Positions 15,700 through 23,701 of a stretch of 64,000 nt of DNA are shown in pieces; within the stretch, counting starts at the first letter, position 1, and the number at the start of each line of letters is the position of its first letter. Origin of the DNA: Slackia faecicanis. GTDB taxonomy: Bacteria; Actinomycetota; Coriobacteriia; Coriobacteriales; Eggerthellaceae. Under the pieces are notes generated by a model, which searched no databases, had not been told where the DNA came from, and was given only the letters and a program-made list of their open reading frames with translations. Made by a program: the position numbers and the translations under genes. Location of the stretch: positions 519,875 through 583,874 of the forward strand of contig NZ_QICB01000001.1 of assembly GCF_003725295.1 (NCBI RefSeq), written 5' to 3'.

Positions 15700-18402
15700 T
15701 CAGCGGATCGACAGCTTGTCCCTTCCCGCCGAGAACGACCTGACGGTGGGCATGAGCGCGTCGTCGCGCACCACGCGCGCGCCCGACGCCGCCATCACGC
15801 AGCACAGCGAATTGCAGCCCGAATCGGCCGCCGCCTTAGCCATGTCGAGCATGCTCTCGCAGTTGGCGGAAAGCGCGCCCACGGCCACGCCCTCCTTGCG
15901 CAAGATCTCGTCCTCTTCCTCCTCGGTGTGGCGCTGCAGGCCCTTCACGCTTTGGAGCAGTTCTTCGAACTCGACCATCGCCTGGTCGGCCATCGCCGAG
16001 CGCAGGGCCGCGCAGCGCCGATAGCACGCCGCCGCGGCATCGTAGCGCTCGAGCTTCCAGAAGGCATACGCCATCCAATACAGCGCAAGGCCCGCATCGG
16101 CCGGGTGCCACGCCACCTCGATCGCCTTGGAACACATGGAAATCTCCTGCTCGAATTCGCCGCGCATGAAATAGGCGCGGGCGGCGCGCAGATATGAATA
16201 CGCGCGCGCAGGCGCAAGCTCGATGCAGCGGTTCGCGTGCTCGAGGGCCGCATCGGCGCCCGCGATCGACGTGGTGTACACCTGGGCGAGCGCGTCGTGC
16301 ACCAGAAACGCCTCGTCGGGCAGCGGCAGCACGCGCCTGCCCGCGGCGTCGTCGGCGCAGTGGCGCGCATACATGTAGCGCGTCTCGTAGCTGTCGAAGA
16401 AGCGGTAGCACGTCTGGGCAGTGTCGGCGAATCCTTCGGTGGCCTCCACCTTCGCCAGGAGGTCTTCGAGCACCGCGATCGCCTGCGATTCGTCGTCGGC
16501 GCGCACGAGCGCCGTGGCGCGGGCCATGAGGGGCTTGAAGCCGTATGCATCGATGAAAGCCTCTTTCACCTCGAGATACGAATGCTCGTCCAGATCGCCC
16601 AGCATGAAGCCGTCCATCAACGCCCCGCAGATCCGGCGCACGAGGATGTTCTCGGTGCGGTCATGGATGCCTTTCAGGCACTCGAGCGCCGACGCGACGC
16701 CGGCGTCGAGGGCGGCCGACACCTCTTCGGCGTAGGCCGAGCGCGCGCCGTCTTCGAAAATGGTCAGATCGCACGGCGCCGCCACGCCCGCAAGCTCGCG
16801 GGCCTCTTCGGAAAACGGCACGGCATCGCGATGGATGAGCGGCTCGCGCGTCTCCGCGAAAACGCCCTCTCCCCTCTGGAAGCATGTCGGCACGGCGCGC
16901 AAGGCAAACTCATCGCCCCATTCGAACGCGACGCCCAGATTGTGCAGGAATGCGAAGGGATCGGCGAACGCATGCTCGGCATCGGAAGCGAAGGCCGCGC
17001 AAAACGCCGCACGCTCGAAAACGCCCGCCGCCACGGCTTCGTCGCCGCCGTCGCGCATGCAGTTCAGATACACGCGCTCGATATCGGAGGAGACGGAAAA
17101 TGCCTGGGCCGCGAACAGGATGGCGGCATGGGCGGCGTATCGAGCCGCATCGCCGTTGCGGGCGGCTTCGTCGCGCGGCACGTAGCAGCCGGCCGCCTCG
17201 TCCCACGCGATGCCCGCCATGACGTCGGCGGGCGGGCAGAACACGTTCACGCCGAACGACGCGGCACCCTGGTCGCTGTAGAACTCGTAGCCCACGCGAT
17301 ACGGCAGACGAAGCATCTCGCATGCGCGCGCATAGGCCAGATGCTTGTCCCAGGCGCTCTCGAGCAGCGGCGCCTGGGCGGGATCGTACGCCTGAACGCA
17401 GATGCGGTCGCACAGCCATCTGTCGGCCGCGCTGCAAAACGCCTCGTCGGCCGCGCGCGAGCCGCCCTCGAAGTGCTGCTCGAGGTATTCGGTCAGCAGC
17501 AAAAACCTATTCAGCGCCGCCTCGGCGCGCAAAAACGTCCGGCGCGCCTCGGCCGTCTCGGGCAGCGTGGAAAACCCGCCGTTCTCGACAACGGTTCCCG
17601 ACGCGTCGGCATAATAGAAATCGACGTAATAGGTGTTCGCGTAGAACGCGGTGCGCAGTAGGCGCACGGCAGGCACGCACGGCCGCCCGTCGGGCGCCGT
17701 GAACGCCAAGTCATCGCGCGTCTTGCCCACGATCCCCGAATCGCGCAGAAGAGCGGCCAGGTAGCGCTCGACGTCGCACGCCCCGCCTTCGCCGAAAGAC
17801 GATTCGACCTCGAGGATTTCCCTGTTCACCGCATCGAACAAATCGGTCGTGTCGAAGCGCGCGAACACCGCGCCCAGGTCGAAGGGCCTCGATGCGGCCC
17901 GCTCGCGCGCAAGCCCGACGAAGCGGAAATACGCCTTGCCGATGAAGTCGTCGTATGGTTCCCAGGGACCGGGAAGCGGCGCCGAAAACACGCGCGGGCC
18001 TATGACGCCCTCGATGCGGTAGCGCTCGTTTCCGCCGGGATCCTTGCACGAATAGGAGCCGACCGCCGTCTCCTCGCCGATGCGCGAAACGACCGCCAGA
18101 TAGCCGCGCTCGCGCGCTGTTCCTTCTTGGGAGAACCCCTTGAAATCGGGAAAGCGGGCAGGCGGAATGATCAGCGGCTCGCTCGTCTCGAAGACGCGGC
18201 CGTACTTGTCGACGTATGCCAAGATCCTCGCACGGGAAAGCACGGGCGAATCGAATTCGACCAGATAGAACGCGCCTCCCTCAGGAAGCGCGATACCGCT
18301 TTCCACCAGGCCGAACACACGGCCTTCGGATTCGTCGTCTACATCGGGAAACGCTCTGCGTTTCGCCGACGCGTCCAATTCGAAAGGAAAACTCGCCGTC
18401 AT
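15700..18402 (-). CDS. Large unrecognised protein with C-terminal TPR region
   Basis: A 900-residue, apparently soluble protein I cannot assign to a family. The N-terminal two thirds show no motif I recognise. Roughly residues 690-830 look like tetratricopeptide-type helices (ALEHANRCIELAPARAYSYL; YFMRGEFEQEISMCSKAIEV), ending in a Glu-rich helix. No signal peptide or membrane segment stands out. I place the start at ATG 18402, with GAGG 6 bases upstream. An alternative ATG at 18486 overlaps the stop of the upstream small gene as TGATG, which would allow coupling, but its extra 28 residues look unlike protein and a TATAAT lies inside them. Possible scaffold role by analogy with TPR proteins only. 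Confidence 0.75.
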   Translation of the reverse strand: MTASFPFELDASAKRRAFPDVDDESEGRVFGLVESGIALPEGGAFYLVEFDSPVLSRARILAYVDKYGRVFETSEPLIIPPARFPDFKGFSQEGTARERGYLAVVSRIGEETAVGSYSCKDPGGNERYRIEGVIGPRVFSAPLPGPWEPYDDFIGKAYFRFVGLARERAASRPFDLGAVFARFDTTDLFDAVNREILEVESSFGEGGACDVERYLAALLRDSGIVGKTRDDLAFTAPDGRPCVPAVRLLRTAFYANTYYVDFYYADASGTVVENGGFSTLPETAEARRTFLRAEAALNRFLLLTEYLEQHFEGGSRAADEAFCSAADRWLCDRICVQAYDPAQAPLLESAWDKHLAYARACEMLRLPYRVGYEFYSDQGAASFGVNVFCPPADVMAGIAWDEAAGCYVPRDEAARNGDAARYAAHAAILFAAQAFSVSSDIERVYLNCMRDGGDEAVAAGVFERAAFCAAFASDAEHAFADPFAFLHNLGVAFEWGDEFALRAVPTCFQRGEGVFAETREPLIHRDAVPFSEEARELAGVAAPCDLTIFEDGARSAYAEEVSAALDAGVASALECLKGIHDRTENILVRRICGALMDGFMLGDLDEHSYLEVKEAFIDAYGFKPLMARATALVRADDESQAIAVLEDLLAKVEATEGFADTAQTCYRFFDSYETRYMYARHCADDAAGRRVLPLPDEAFLVHDALAQVYTTSIAGADAALEHANRCIELAPARAYSYLRAARAYFMRGEFEQEISMCSKAIEVAWHPADAGLALYWMAYAFWKLERYDAAAACYRRCAALRSAMADQAMVEFEELLQSVKGLQRHTEEEEDEILRKEGVAVGALSANCESMLDMAKAAADSGCNSLCCVMAASGARVVRDDALMPTVRSFSAGRDKLSIR

Positions 18403-18485
18403 ATGCCACCTCGCTGACTCGTCGCGCACGACCGTTATTCGATGCCGATTATACGGCACGAAACGCAGGGCGCGCCGAGCCTGCA

Positions 18486-18683
18486 TCAGCGAGAGGCGCG
18501 CTTCGGACGAGGAAGGTGAGGAACGCCCATGGGAGGCGTCTTGCGCGGCGCGGCTTCGCCGGTCACCACGACGGGCTCGGTCTCGAGCAAACAGCGCTTC
18601 AAGAATTCGGCCTCTTCGGCCGTCAGTCGACGGCCGAAGCCGGAAGAACGGATCTCACGCATCGTATCCGCAGAATCAACCAT
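18486..18683 (-). CDS. Small hypothetical protein (65 aa)
   Basis: A short frame preceded by a good ribosome site (GAGGGGAG about 8 bases before ATG 18683), which is why I call it real. It is charged, with a central helix (LTAEEAEFLKRCLLETEP) and a Pro/Arg-rich tail. No membrane segment or motif. Its stop overlaps an upstream candidate start of the 900-residue gene, so the two are likely co-transcribed. Function unknown. Confidence 0.6.
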   Translation of the reverse strand: MVDSADTMREIRSSGFGRRLTAEEAEFLKRCLLETEPVVVTGEAAPRKTPPMGVPHLPRPKRASR

Positions 18684-19042
18684 CTAAGAACTCCCCTCGA
18701 AGTCGCGGCGCAAGGCCGCGGCCCAATGCCTACGCGACTCTCTCTTCGCGCAGCGGCGATGCCCATGCGTCCGTCGCATGCATCGCTTTCTTGCATACTA
18801 CGCAATGTCTTCTCCGCCTTTCCGCATGAAAGCAAGAATCGCGACCGACGGCCGTTTTAGGCCGACGACGGCGGGAAAACGAGCAGAAGCGGCGGCAAGC
18901 GGACTTCGCTCGAAAACCTCTTTCCAAACGCGATATTCGCCGTCGCGTGCGCTTTATCGCAGCAAAGTACTGTATTATTGGCGCGCATAGACCGCTCGCC
19001 GCGTCGCCGCCAAGGCCATGCGGCTCGAACGAAAGGAACGCA
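18684..19042. other. Divergent intergenic region upstream of uraA
   Basis: About 360 bp without a supported gene between the small hypothetical gene (minus) and uraA (plus). A TATTAT near 18971 could be the uraA -10, but no convincing -35 is present. I see no riboswitch or attenuator. Confidence 0.5.
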
Positions 19043-20344
19043 ATGGCAGAAGAACGCCCCATCATCGGGGTGGACGACCGCGTGCCCGTCGCAAAGGCGA
19101 TTCCCCTGGGCATCCAGCACTTCATGAGCATGTTCGGCGCCACGGTGCTCGTGCCGTTTCTCACCGGCCTCTCGCCGTCGCTGGCCATCATGTGCTCGGG
19201 CATCGGCACGATCCTCTACCTCCTGGTCACGAAAGGAAAAATCCCCAGCTACCTGGGATCGTCGTTCGCATTCATCACGCCTATCGCGGTGGTGGCGCAA
19301 AGCCAAGGCATCGGCGCCGTCGGCGGCGCGCTCATCGTGACAGGTCTGGTATACGTAGCCGTGGCGGGCATCATCAAGATCGCGGGGACCAAATGGCTCG
19401 ACGCGATTCTGCCCGCGCCTGTCGTCGCGCCGGTGATCGTGGTCATCGGCCTGGGCCTGTCGGCCACGGCCATCAAGATGGCCTTCTTCAACGGCGGCTA
19501 CGACGCAGGCGCGCCGTTCAATTACGAAGGCTTCGCCGTGGCGGCGCTCACGCTTGCGGTATCGATCGTGTTCTCCACCTGCTTCCGCGGGTTCTGGTCC
19601 ACCATCCCCGTGCTGATCGGCGTGACTACCGGCTACATCGCCTCCTGCTTCGTCGGCCTGGTCGATTTCCAGCCCGTGATCGACGCGGCGTGGGTCGGCC
19701 TTCCCACCCTGACGGCGCCGACGTTCGACCTGGGAGCCATCATCCTGGTCGCACCCGTCGCGATCGTAATCATCATCGAACACATCGGACACCTGCTCGT
19801 AGTGGGCGAAGTGGTCGGCAAGAATTACAACGACATGCTGCCCCGTTCGCTTCTGGGCGACGGCCTGTCCACGATGCTTTCGGGCTTCCTGGGCGGCACT
19901 CCTACCACCACCTATGCGGAAAACATCGGCGTCATGAGCGCCACACGCGTCTATTCCACGCAGATCTTCTGGTATGCGGGCGGCATCGCGTTGCTCGTAG
20001 GCGGTTTCTGCCCCAAGATCGAAGCGCTTATCAACTCCATCCCCACCTCGGTCATGGGCGGCGTGAGCCTGCTGCTGTTCGGCCTGATCGCCTCCAACGG
20101 CCTTCGCATGCTGGTCAGCAACCGCGTCGACTTCAGCAAGGCGCGCAACCTCATGATCGTCTCCGCCGTCCTGGTGGTGGGCGTGGGCATGGAAACCGCA
20201 GGCATCAAGATTCCCGTGGGCGTCTACGAGCTGCCCGGCATGGCGGCGAGCGCCATCATCGGCGTGGTGTTGAACCTGTGCCTGCCGAAAGAGACCGTCG
20301 CCGACGAAACGTATCCCGCAGGCTCTGCGGGCGGCGACGTATAA
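19043..20344 (+). CDS. uraA: Uracil permease (NCS2 family)
   Basis: Nucleobase:cation symporter of 433 residues with the NCS2 architecture. Signatures: IPSYLGSSFAFITP in the N-terminal core, EHIGHLLVVGEVVGKNY with the substrate-binding Glu, and GGTPTTTYAENIGVMSATRV, the UraA/PyrP form of the family motif, which favours uracil over xanthine or urate. Start is ATG 19043 with GAAAGGAACGC before it. It stands alone ahead of a bidirectional terminator. Role: uptake of exogenous uracil for salvage. Confidence 0.94.
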   Translation: MAEERPIIGVDDRVPVAKAIPLGIQHFMSMFGATVLVPFLTGLSPSLAIMCSGIGTILYLLVTKGKIPSYLGSSFAFITPIAVVAQSQGIGAVGGALIVTGLVYVAVAGIIKIAGTKWLDAILPAPVVAPVIVVIGLGLSATAIKMAFFNGGYDAGAPFNYEGFAVAALTLAVSIVFSTCFRGFWSTIPVLIGVTTGYIASCFVGLVDFQPVIDAAWVGLPTLTAPTFDLGAIILVAPVAIVIIIEHIGHLLVVGEVVGKNYNDMLPRSLLGDGLSTMLSGFLGGTPTTTYAENIGVMSATRVYSTQIFWYAGGIALLVGGFCPKIEALINSIPTSVMGGVSLLLFGLIASNGLRMLVSNRVDFSKARNLMIVSAVLVVGVGMETAGIKIPVGVYELPGMAASAIIGVVLNLCLPKETVADETYPAGSAGGDV

Positions 20345-20368
20345 GCGGCAAGTACCGCATTCGAACCG

Positions 20369-20416
20369 AAAAGCGCCCTCGCCCTGACACGCGCGGCGAA
20401 GGAGAGGGCGCTTTTC
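20369..20416. terminator. Bidirectional terminator
   Basis: AAAAGCGCCCTC and GAGGGCGCTTTT arms separated by 23 bases between convergent uraA and a small membrane protein gene; the A/T ends serve both strands. Confidence 0.85.
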
Positions 20417-20433
20417 GTACGCGGCGACCAGAG

Positions 20434-20685
20434 CTATGCGGGCATGAAGAAGAGCCAGCATGCGAAAGCGGCGAGCGGCGCCCCCACCGCAAACAAAACG
20501 ACCGCCATAACAGCCACCCATACAAATGATTTTTCTTCGGCAGCATGTTTTTTACGCAAATATGCGAAAACGATGCCGAGCGCAACAGACGCCGCCACGC
20601 AGCCGAAGCCGAAAAGCCCCGCCATGGCGGCGGCCAAGCCTAAAGCGAGCACGCCTCCCATCACGAACACAAAGCAGCCTCCCAT
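20434..20685 (-). CDS. Small membrane protein (83 aa)
   Basis: Two or three hydrophobic helices: residues ~5-42, a basic turn (YLRKKHAAEEKS), then ~52-80. The ribosome site GAAAGG about 8 bases before ATG 20685 supports the call. No family recognised. It is convergent with uraA, separated by a shared terminator. Confidence 0.7.
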   Translation of the reverse strand: MGGCFVFVMGGVLALGLAAAMAGLFGFGCVAASVALGIVFAYLRKKHAAEEKSFVWVAVMAVVLFAVGAPLAAFACWLFFMPA

Positions 20686-20823
20686 GCCTTCGCCTTTCTT
20701 CGCATCGATTTCGCACGTCCTTGACTCAGGCGTTTCACTTCGGATTCAGAATAAACCACGAAGAATTATCGGAATACGGGCCGAACGCAAGCGCGCCATT
20801 CGGCCCGAGCGAAAGGAGCGACG

Positions 20824-21522
20824 ATGCGACCTTCTCTGGCAGGCGTCGGATTCATTTTCGACTGCGACGGAACGCTGCTCGACACGATGGACGCATGGCT
20901 CTCAATGGAAGACACGTTCGCTTCCCGCGTGGGCGGACGAATCGATTCCTCCATGCGCGAAGCGCTGTGCACCATGACCATGCCCGAAGAGGCGGTCTTT
21001 CTCCACGAGACGTTCGGCGTGGGCGCATCGCCCGCCGAACTCGAAGCGGAAATCGACGAATACTTCATGAGCTATTACAGCGAACGCGCCGAGATGACGC
21101 CCGGCGCAGGCGCGCTCATCGAAGAAGTGCGCCGCCGCGGCATCCCCTGCGCGATCGCGTCGTCGAGCCCGCACGCCTACCTGGAAGCGGGCCTGGGCCG
21201 CACGGGACTTCTGGGCGCGTTCACCTCGGTGTTTTCCACCGAAGACGTGGGCGCCTCGAAGCGCGAGCGCAAAATCTATGACGCCGCCGCCAAATCGATG
21301 AAGGCCGTTCCCGAGCTGACATGGTGCTTCGATGACGCCGTATACGCGCTGCACGCCATGAAGAAGGCGGGGTTCAAAACCGTGGGCGTCTACGACCGCG
21401 ACACCTCAGGCACCGTGGACCAACTGCGCGAAACCGCCGACACGACGGTGCTCACGCTCGAGGACGTGGATATCGACGAACTTCTCGCGCTGCAGGCGGC
21501 GCACCTGGCCGCGTCGGCGTAG
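20824..21522 (+). CDS. HAD-superfamily phosphatase (phosphoglycolate phosphatase-like)
   Basis: Haloacid-dehalogenase-type hydrolase of 232 residues. Motif I is FDCDGTLLD (nucleophile Asp13, acid Asp15); motif II is the Ser in AIASSSP; motif III/IV are the Lys around GASKRERKIY and the FDDA acidic pair. A helical cap is inserted after motif I (about residues 20-85), as in the beta-phosphoglucomutase/phosphoglycolate phosphatase subfamily. Ribosome site AAAGGAGCGACG abuts the ATG. The substrate cannot be told from sequence. It stands alone and ends at a terminator. Confidence 0.9.
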   Translation: MRPSLAGVGFIFDCDGTLLDTMDAWLSMEDTFASRVGGRIDSSMREALCTMTMPEEAVFLHETFGVGASPAELEAEIDEYFMSYYSERAEMTPGAGALIEEVRRRGIPCAIASSSPHAYLEAGLGRTGLLGAFTSVFSTEDVGASKRERKIYDAAAKSMKAVPELTWCFDDAVYALHAMKKAGFKTVGVYDRDTSGTVDQLRETADTTVLTLEDVDIDELLALQAAHLAASA

Positions 21523-21571
21523 GCCGCGCGTGAAACAGGGCGCGAAATCCCCGGCCTCGCCCGAACCGCAC

Positions 21572-21622
21572 AGCTTCCTACCTCTTGGACCTCGCCTCGC
21601 CCGGGAGGCAGGAAGCTTTTCT
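21572..21622 (+). terminator. Terminator of the HAD gene
   Basis: AGCTTCCT (21572-21579) pairs with AGGAAGCT (21610-21617), extended by CCTC/GAGG inside, then TTTTCTTC. Confidence 0.75.
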
Positions 21623-21646
21623 TCGCTCCGGGTCAGAGCAACGAAA

Positions 21647-21692
21647 CGCGGTTGCGGGCGCACCGGCCGAAACGCCAGCGCCCGCAACCGCG
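21647..21692. repeat. Long perfect GC-rich hairpin
   Basis: A 15-bp perfect stem (CGCGGTTGCGGGCGC, 21647-21661, with its complement at 21678-21692) around a 16-base loop, between convergent genes. It may end the minus-strand merR gene (TTTCGTT follows on that strand), but it lies 118 bp away and is stronger than needed. Confidence 0.6.
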
Positions 21693-21810
21693 CGGCGGCC
21701 CGGGCTGCGGCGGCGGCCGATGCGCCCTTGCTCGAACCCCGCCCGACGCCGCAGCACAGCATCAGGCGGCCGGAATCTGGCGGCGGCCGAACGCCGCGCG
21801 CCGCGGCCCG

Positions 21811-22572
21811 CTACTGCGCGCAATACGCCTTCAAGGCGTCGCGCAGAAATCGCGCGCCGCCTTCGACGCGCGCATCGTAATACATGCGGAAGCGCTCGTC
21901 GGCCACATACGTTTCAGCCAGCGCCGCATGAGCCTCGCGCGTGTACATGCCGTCAGGCCAATACATCTTGAGCCACGCCTCGTGCATCGCGCACAGCTCG
22001 CGCGCCGCGCCGCCGTGCGCATCCCGCGTGGGCACGGCCTCGGCCAGCTTGTCCAAAATTGCCTCGGCCAGGCCTTCGGCCGATTCCCACTGCCCTTCGT
22101 CCATCGCGAGCACCTTCTCGTTCGACGCGTCGACCGCCGCGTCGCCGTAAGCCGCACGGGCCTCTTCTCCATAGAGACGCTCGTTTTCCTCAACCGCGAG
22201 GCGCTTCATGCCCTCGAATCGTTTCGCATCGTCCATCGCCGTTCCTTTCTCTAAATTCGCAAGCGTGCGTTCCACCGCGCGCATCATGGCCTCGGTCTGC
22301 TCGATCTTGCGCGCGAGCCGCTCCCGATGCGCGCGCAAAGCCTCTCGCGCATCGAATGCAGGGTCATCCAACAGGTCTTTGATATCCGCGAGCGCCATGC
22401 CGGCGTCGCGATACAGCAATATCTGCTGCAGGCGCGCCGCATCCCCGGCGTCATAGACGCGATAGCCGTTCGCCAGCCTGCGCGGAACAAGCAGCCCGCG
22501 CTCCTCGTAATAATGGAGCGTGCGCACGCTGACGCCCGAAAGCGCCGCGAGCTCTTTGACGGCATAGCCCAT
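21811..22572 (-). CDS. TipA-like MerR-family regulator with TipAS domain
   Basis: Transcription activator of 253 residues. Residues 1-~70 are a MerR winged helix (YAVKELAALSGVSVRTLHYY ...), followed by a dimerisation coiled coil (to ~110) and a C-terminal TipAS-type ligand domain with the aromatic/acid residues typical of it (MYWPDGMYTREAH, ERFRMYYDA). TipAS domains bind thiopeptide or other multidrug ligands. Start is ATG 22572 with AAGGAGG 6 bases upstream. It probably activates its own promoter, which has the 19-bp spacer and dyad expected for MerR regulation; the divergent nitroreductase may share the region. Confidence 0.93.
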   Translation of the reverse strand: MGYAVKELAALSGVSVRTLHYYEERGLLVPRRLANGYRVYDAGDAARLQQILLYRDAGMALADIKDLLDDPAFDAREALRAHRERLARKIEQTEAMMRAVERTLANLEKGTAMDDAKRFEGMKRLAVEENERLYGEEARAAYGDAAVDASNEKVLAMDEGQWESAEGLAEAILDKLAEAVPTRDAHGGAARELCAMHEAWLKMYWPDGMYTREAHAALAETYVADERFRMYYDARVEGGARFLRDALKAYCAQ

Positions 22573-22669
22573 CGCATCCTCCTTGCCGCTGCGCGGCATC
22601 GCCCATCTCGATTCGAATCGACGCCGACGCCCGCCGCGCTCCGGGGCGCGGGCCGCATCGACGTTTCGC

Positions 22670-22700
22670 AGTCTAGGCCATCACGCGACGTGAGGGTCAA
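22670..22700 (-). promoter_or_regulatory. MerR-type promoter with 19-bp spacer and dyad
   Basis: On the minus strand, TTGACC (22700-22695) and TAGACT (22675-22670) are separated by exactly 19 bases. The spacer holds the dyad CCATCACG-CGA-CGTGAGGG. An overlong spacer with an internal dyad is the hallmark of MerR-activated promoters; it drives the tipA-like gene. Confidence 0.8.
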
Positions 22701-22838
22701 GGGAGAAAACGGGGAAATATCCCACGCTTGAAACGCGCGCGACCCGTCGCCGCAACGAGGCGCACAGGTTTCGCCACGACGGTTTATGATGGAGGAAGCC
22801 ATCGCGACCCGGCCCCGCGCCGGCGAAAGGAGGACCCC

Positions 22839-23510
22839 ATGGCCCCGAAAACCCCGCTGAACGAAACGATCGAAACCGCGTTCGCCGAGCGCTTCGCCTG
22901 CAAACGCTACGACCCCGAGCGCGACGTGGACGAAAAGGACCTGCGCACCATCCTGGAAGTCGCGCGCCTGTCCCCCAGCTCGTTCGGGCTGGAGCCGTGG
23001 AAATTCCTCGTGGTGAAGAAATCGGCCGCGCTGACCGACGAACTGCTCGAGCGCGCCTGGGGCATGAAGCGCAACGCCCCGTACACCGTGGTCATCCTGG
23101 CCCGCAAGCACATGGAGCCCGAAAACGCGCACGTCGAGCACATGATGGCCGACGTGCAGCGCGCCACGCCCGAGAACATGGCGCAGCGCCAGGCCATGTT
23201 CGCGTCGTTTCAGAAAAACGACCTGGGCGTCGCCGACGACCCGCGCCTGATGTTCGAATGGTCGTGCCGCCAGTGCTACATCGCGCTCGCCGACATGCTG
23301 GCCGCCTGCGCGCTTCTCGGCGTTGACTCCACGCCCGTCGAAGGCCTGAACTACGACGCCGTGAACGCCCTGCTTGCCGAAAAAGGCCTGATGGATCCTA
23401 AAGAATTCGGCGTAGCCGTAGCAATCCAGATCGGCTATCGCGACCCTTCGCATGCCATAAACCCGAAAACCCGCCAAGAGGCAGCCGACGTATTCTCGTT
23501 CGTCGAATAG
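22839..23510 (+). CDS. NAD(P)H nitroreductase family protein
   Basis: FMN-dependent oxidoreductase of 223 residues similar to NfsB/YfkO. The FMN phosphate-binding ERFACKRYD start, the SPSSFGLEPWKFLVV core and the C-terminal GYRDPS segment are family features. Start ATG 22839 with GAAAGGAGG 5 bases upstream. Divergent from the TipA-like regulator, which may control it. Likely cytoplasmic reduction of quinones or nitroaromatics; the true substrate is not known. Confidence 0.92.
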   Translation: MAPKTPLNETIETAFAERFACKRYDPERDVDEKDLRTILEVARLSPSSFGLEPWKFLVVKKSAALTDELLERAWGMKRNAPYTVVILARKHMEPENAHVEHMMADVQRATPENMAQRQAMFASFQKNDLGVADDPRLMFEWSCRQCYIALADMLAACALLGVDSTPVEGLNYDAVNALLAEKGLMDPKEFGVAVAIQIGYRDPSHAINPKTRQEAADVFSFVE

Positions 23511-23522
23511 GCCGAAAAGACC

Positions 23523-23559
23523 GGGCGCGCCTTGCCGCCGCGAAGCGAAAGGCGCGCCC
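23523..23559 (+). terminator. GC-rich hairpin after nitroreductase
   Basis: GGGCGCGCCTT and AAGGCGCGCCC form an 11-bp stem 13 bp after the stop. No T-run follows, so termination strength is uncertain. Confidence 0.5.
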
Positions 23560-23701
23560 TCGAAACGCCGTGCGCGCGACAGGCGGCATGGCCCCGCACG
23601 CAGCGCGACCGCATGCTCGCCGGAATCGGGCGCGGCGAAACAGGCGATGCCGCCAAGAGAAAAGCAGCCCGAACCGCATCCCGCGAAAACGAAGGAGCCC
23701 C

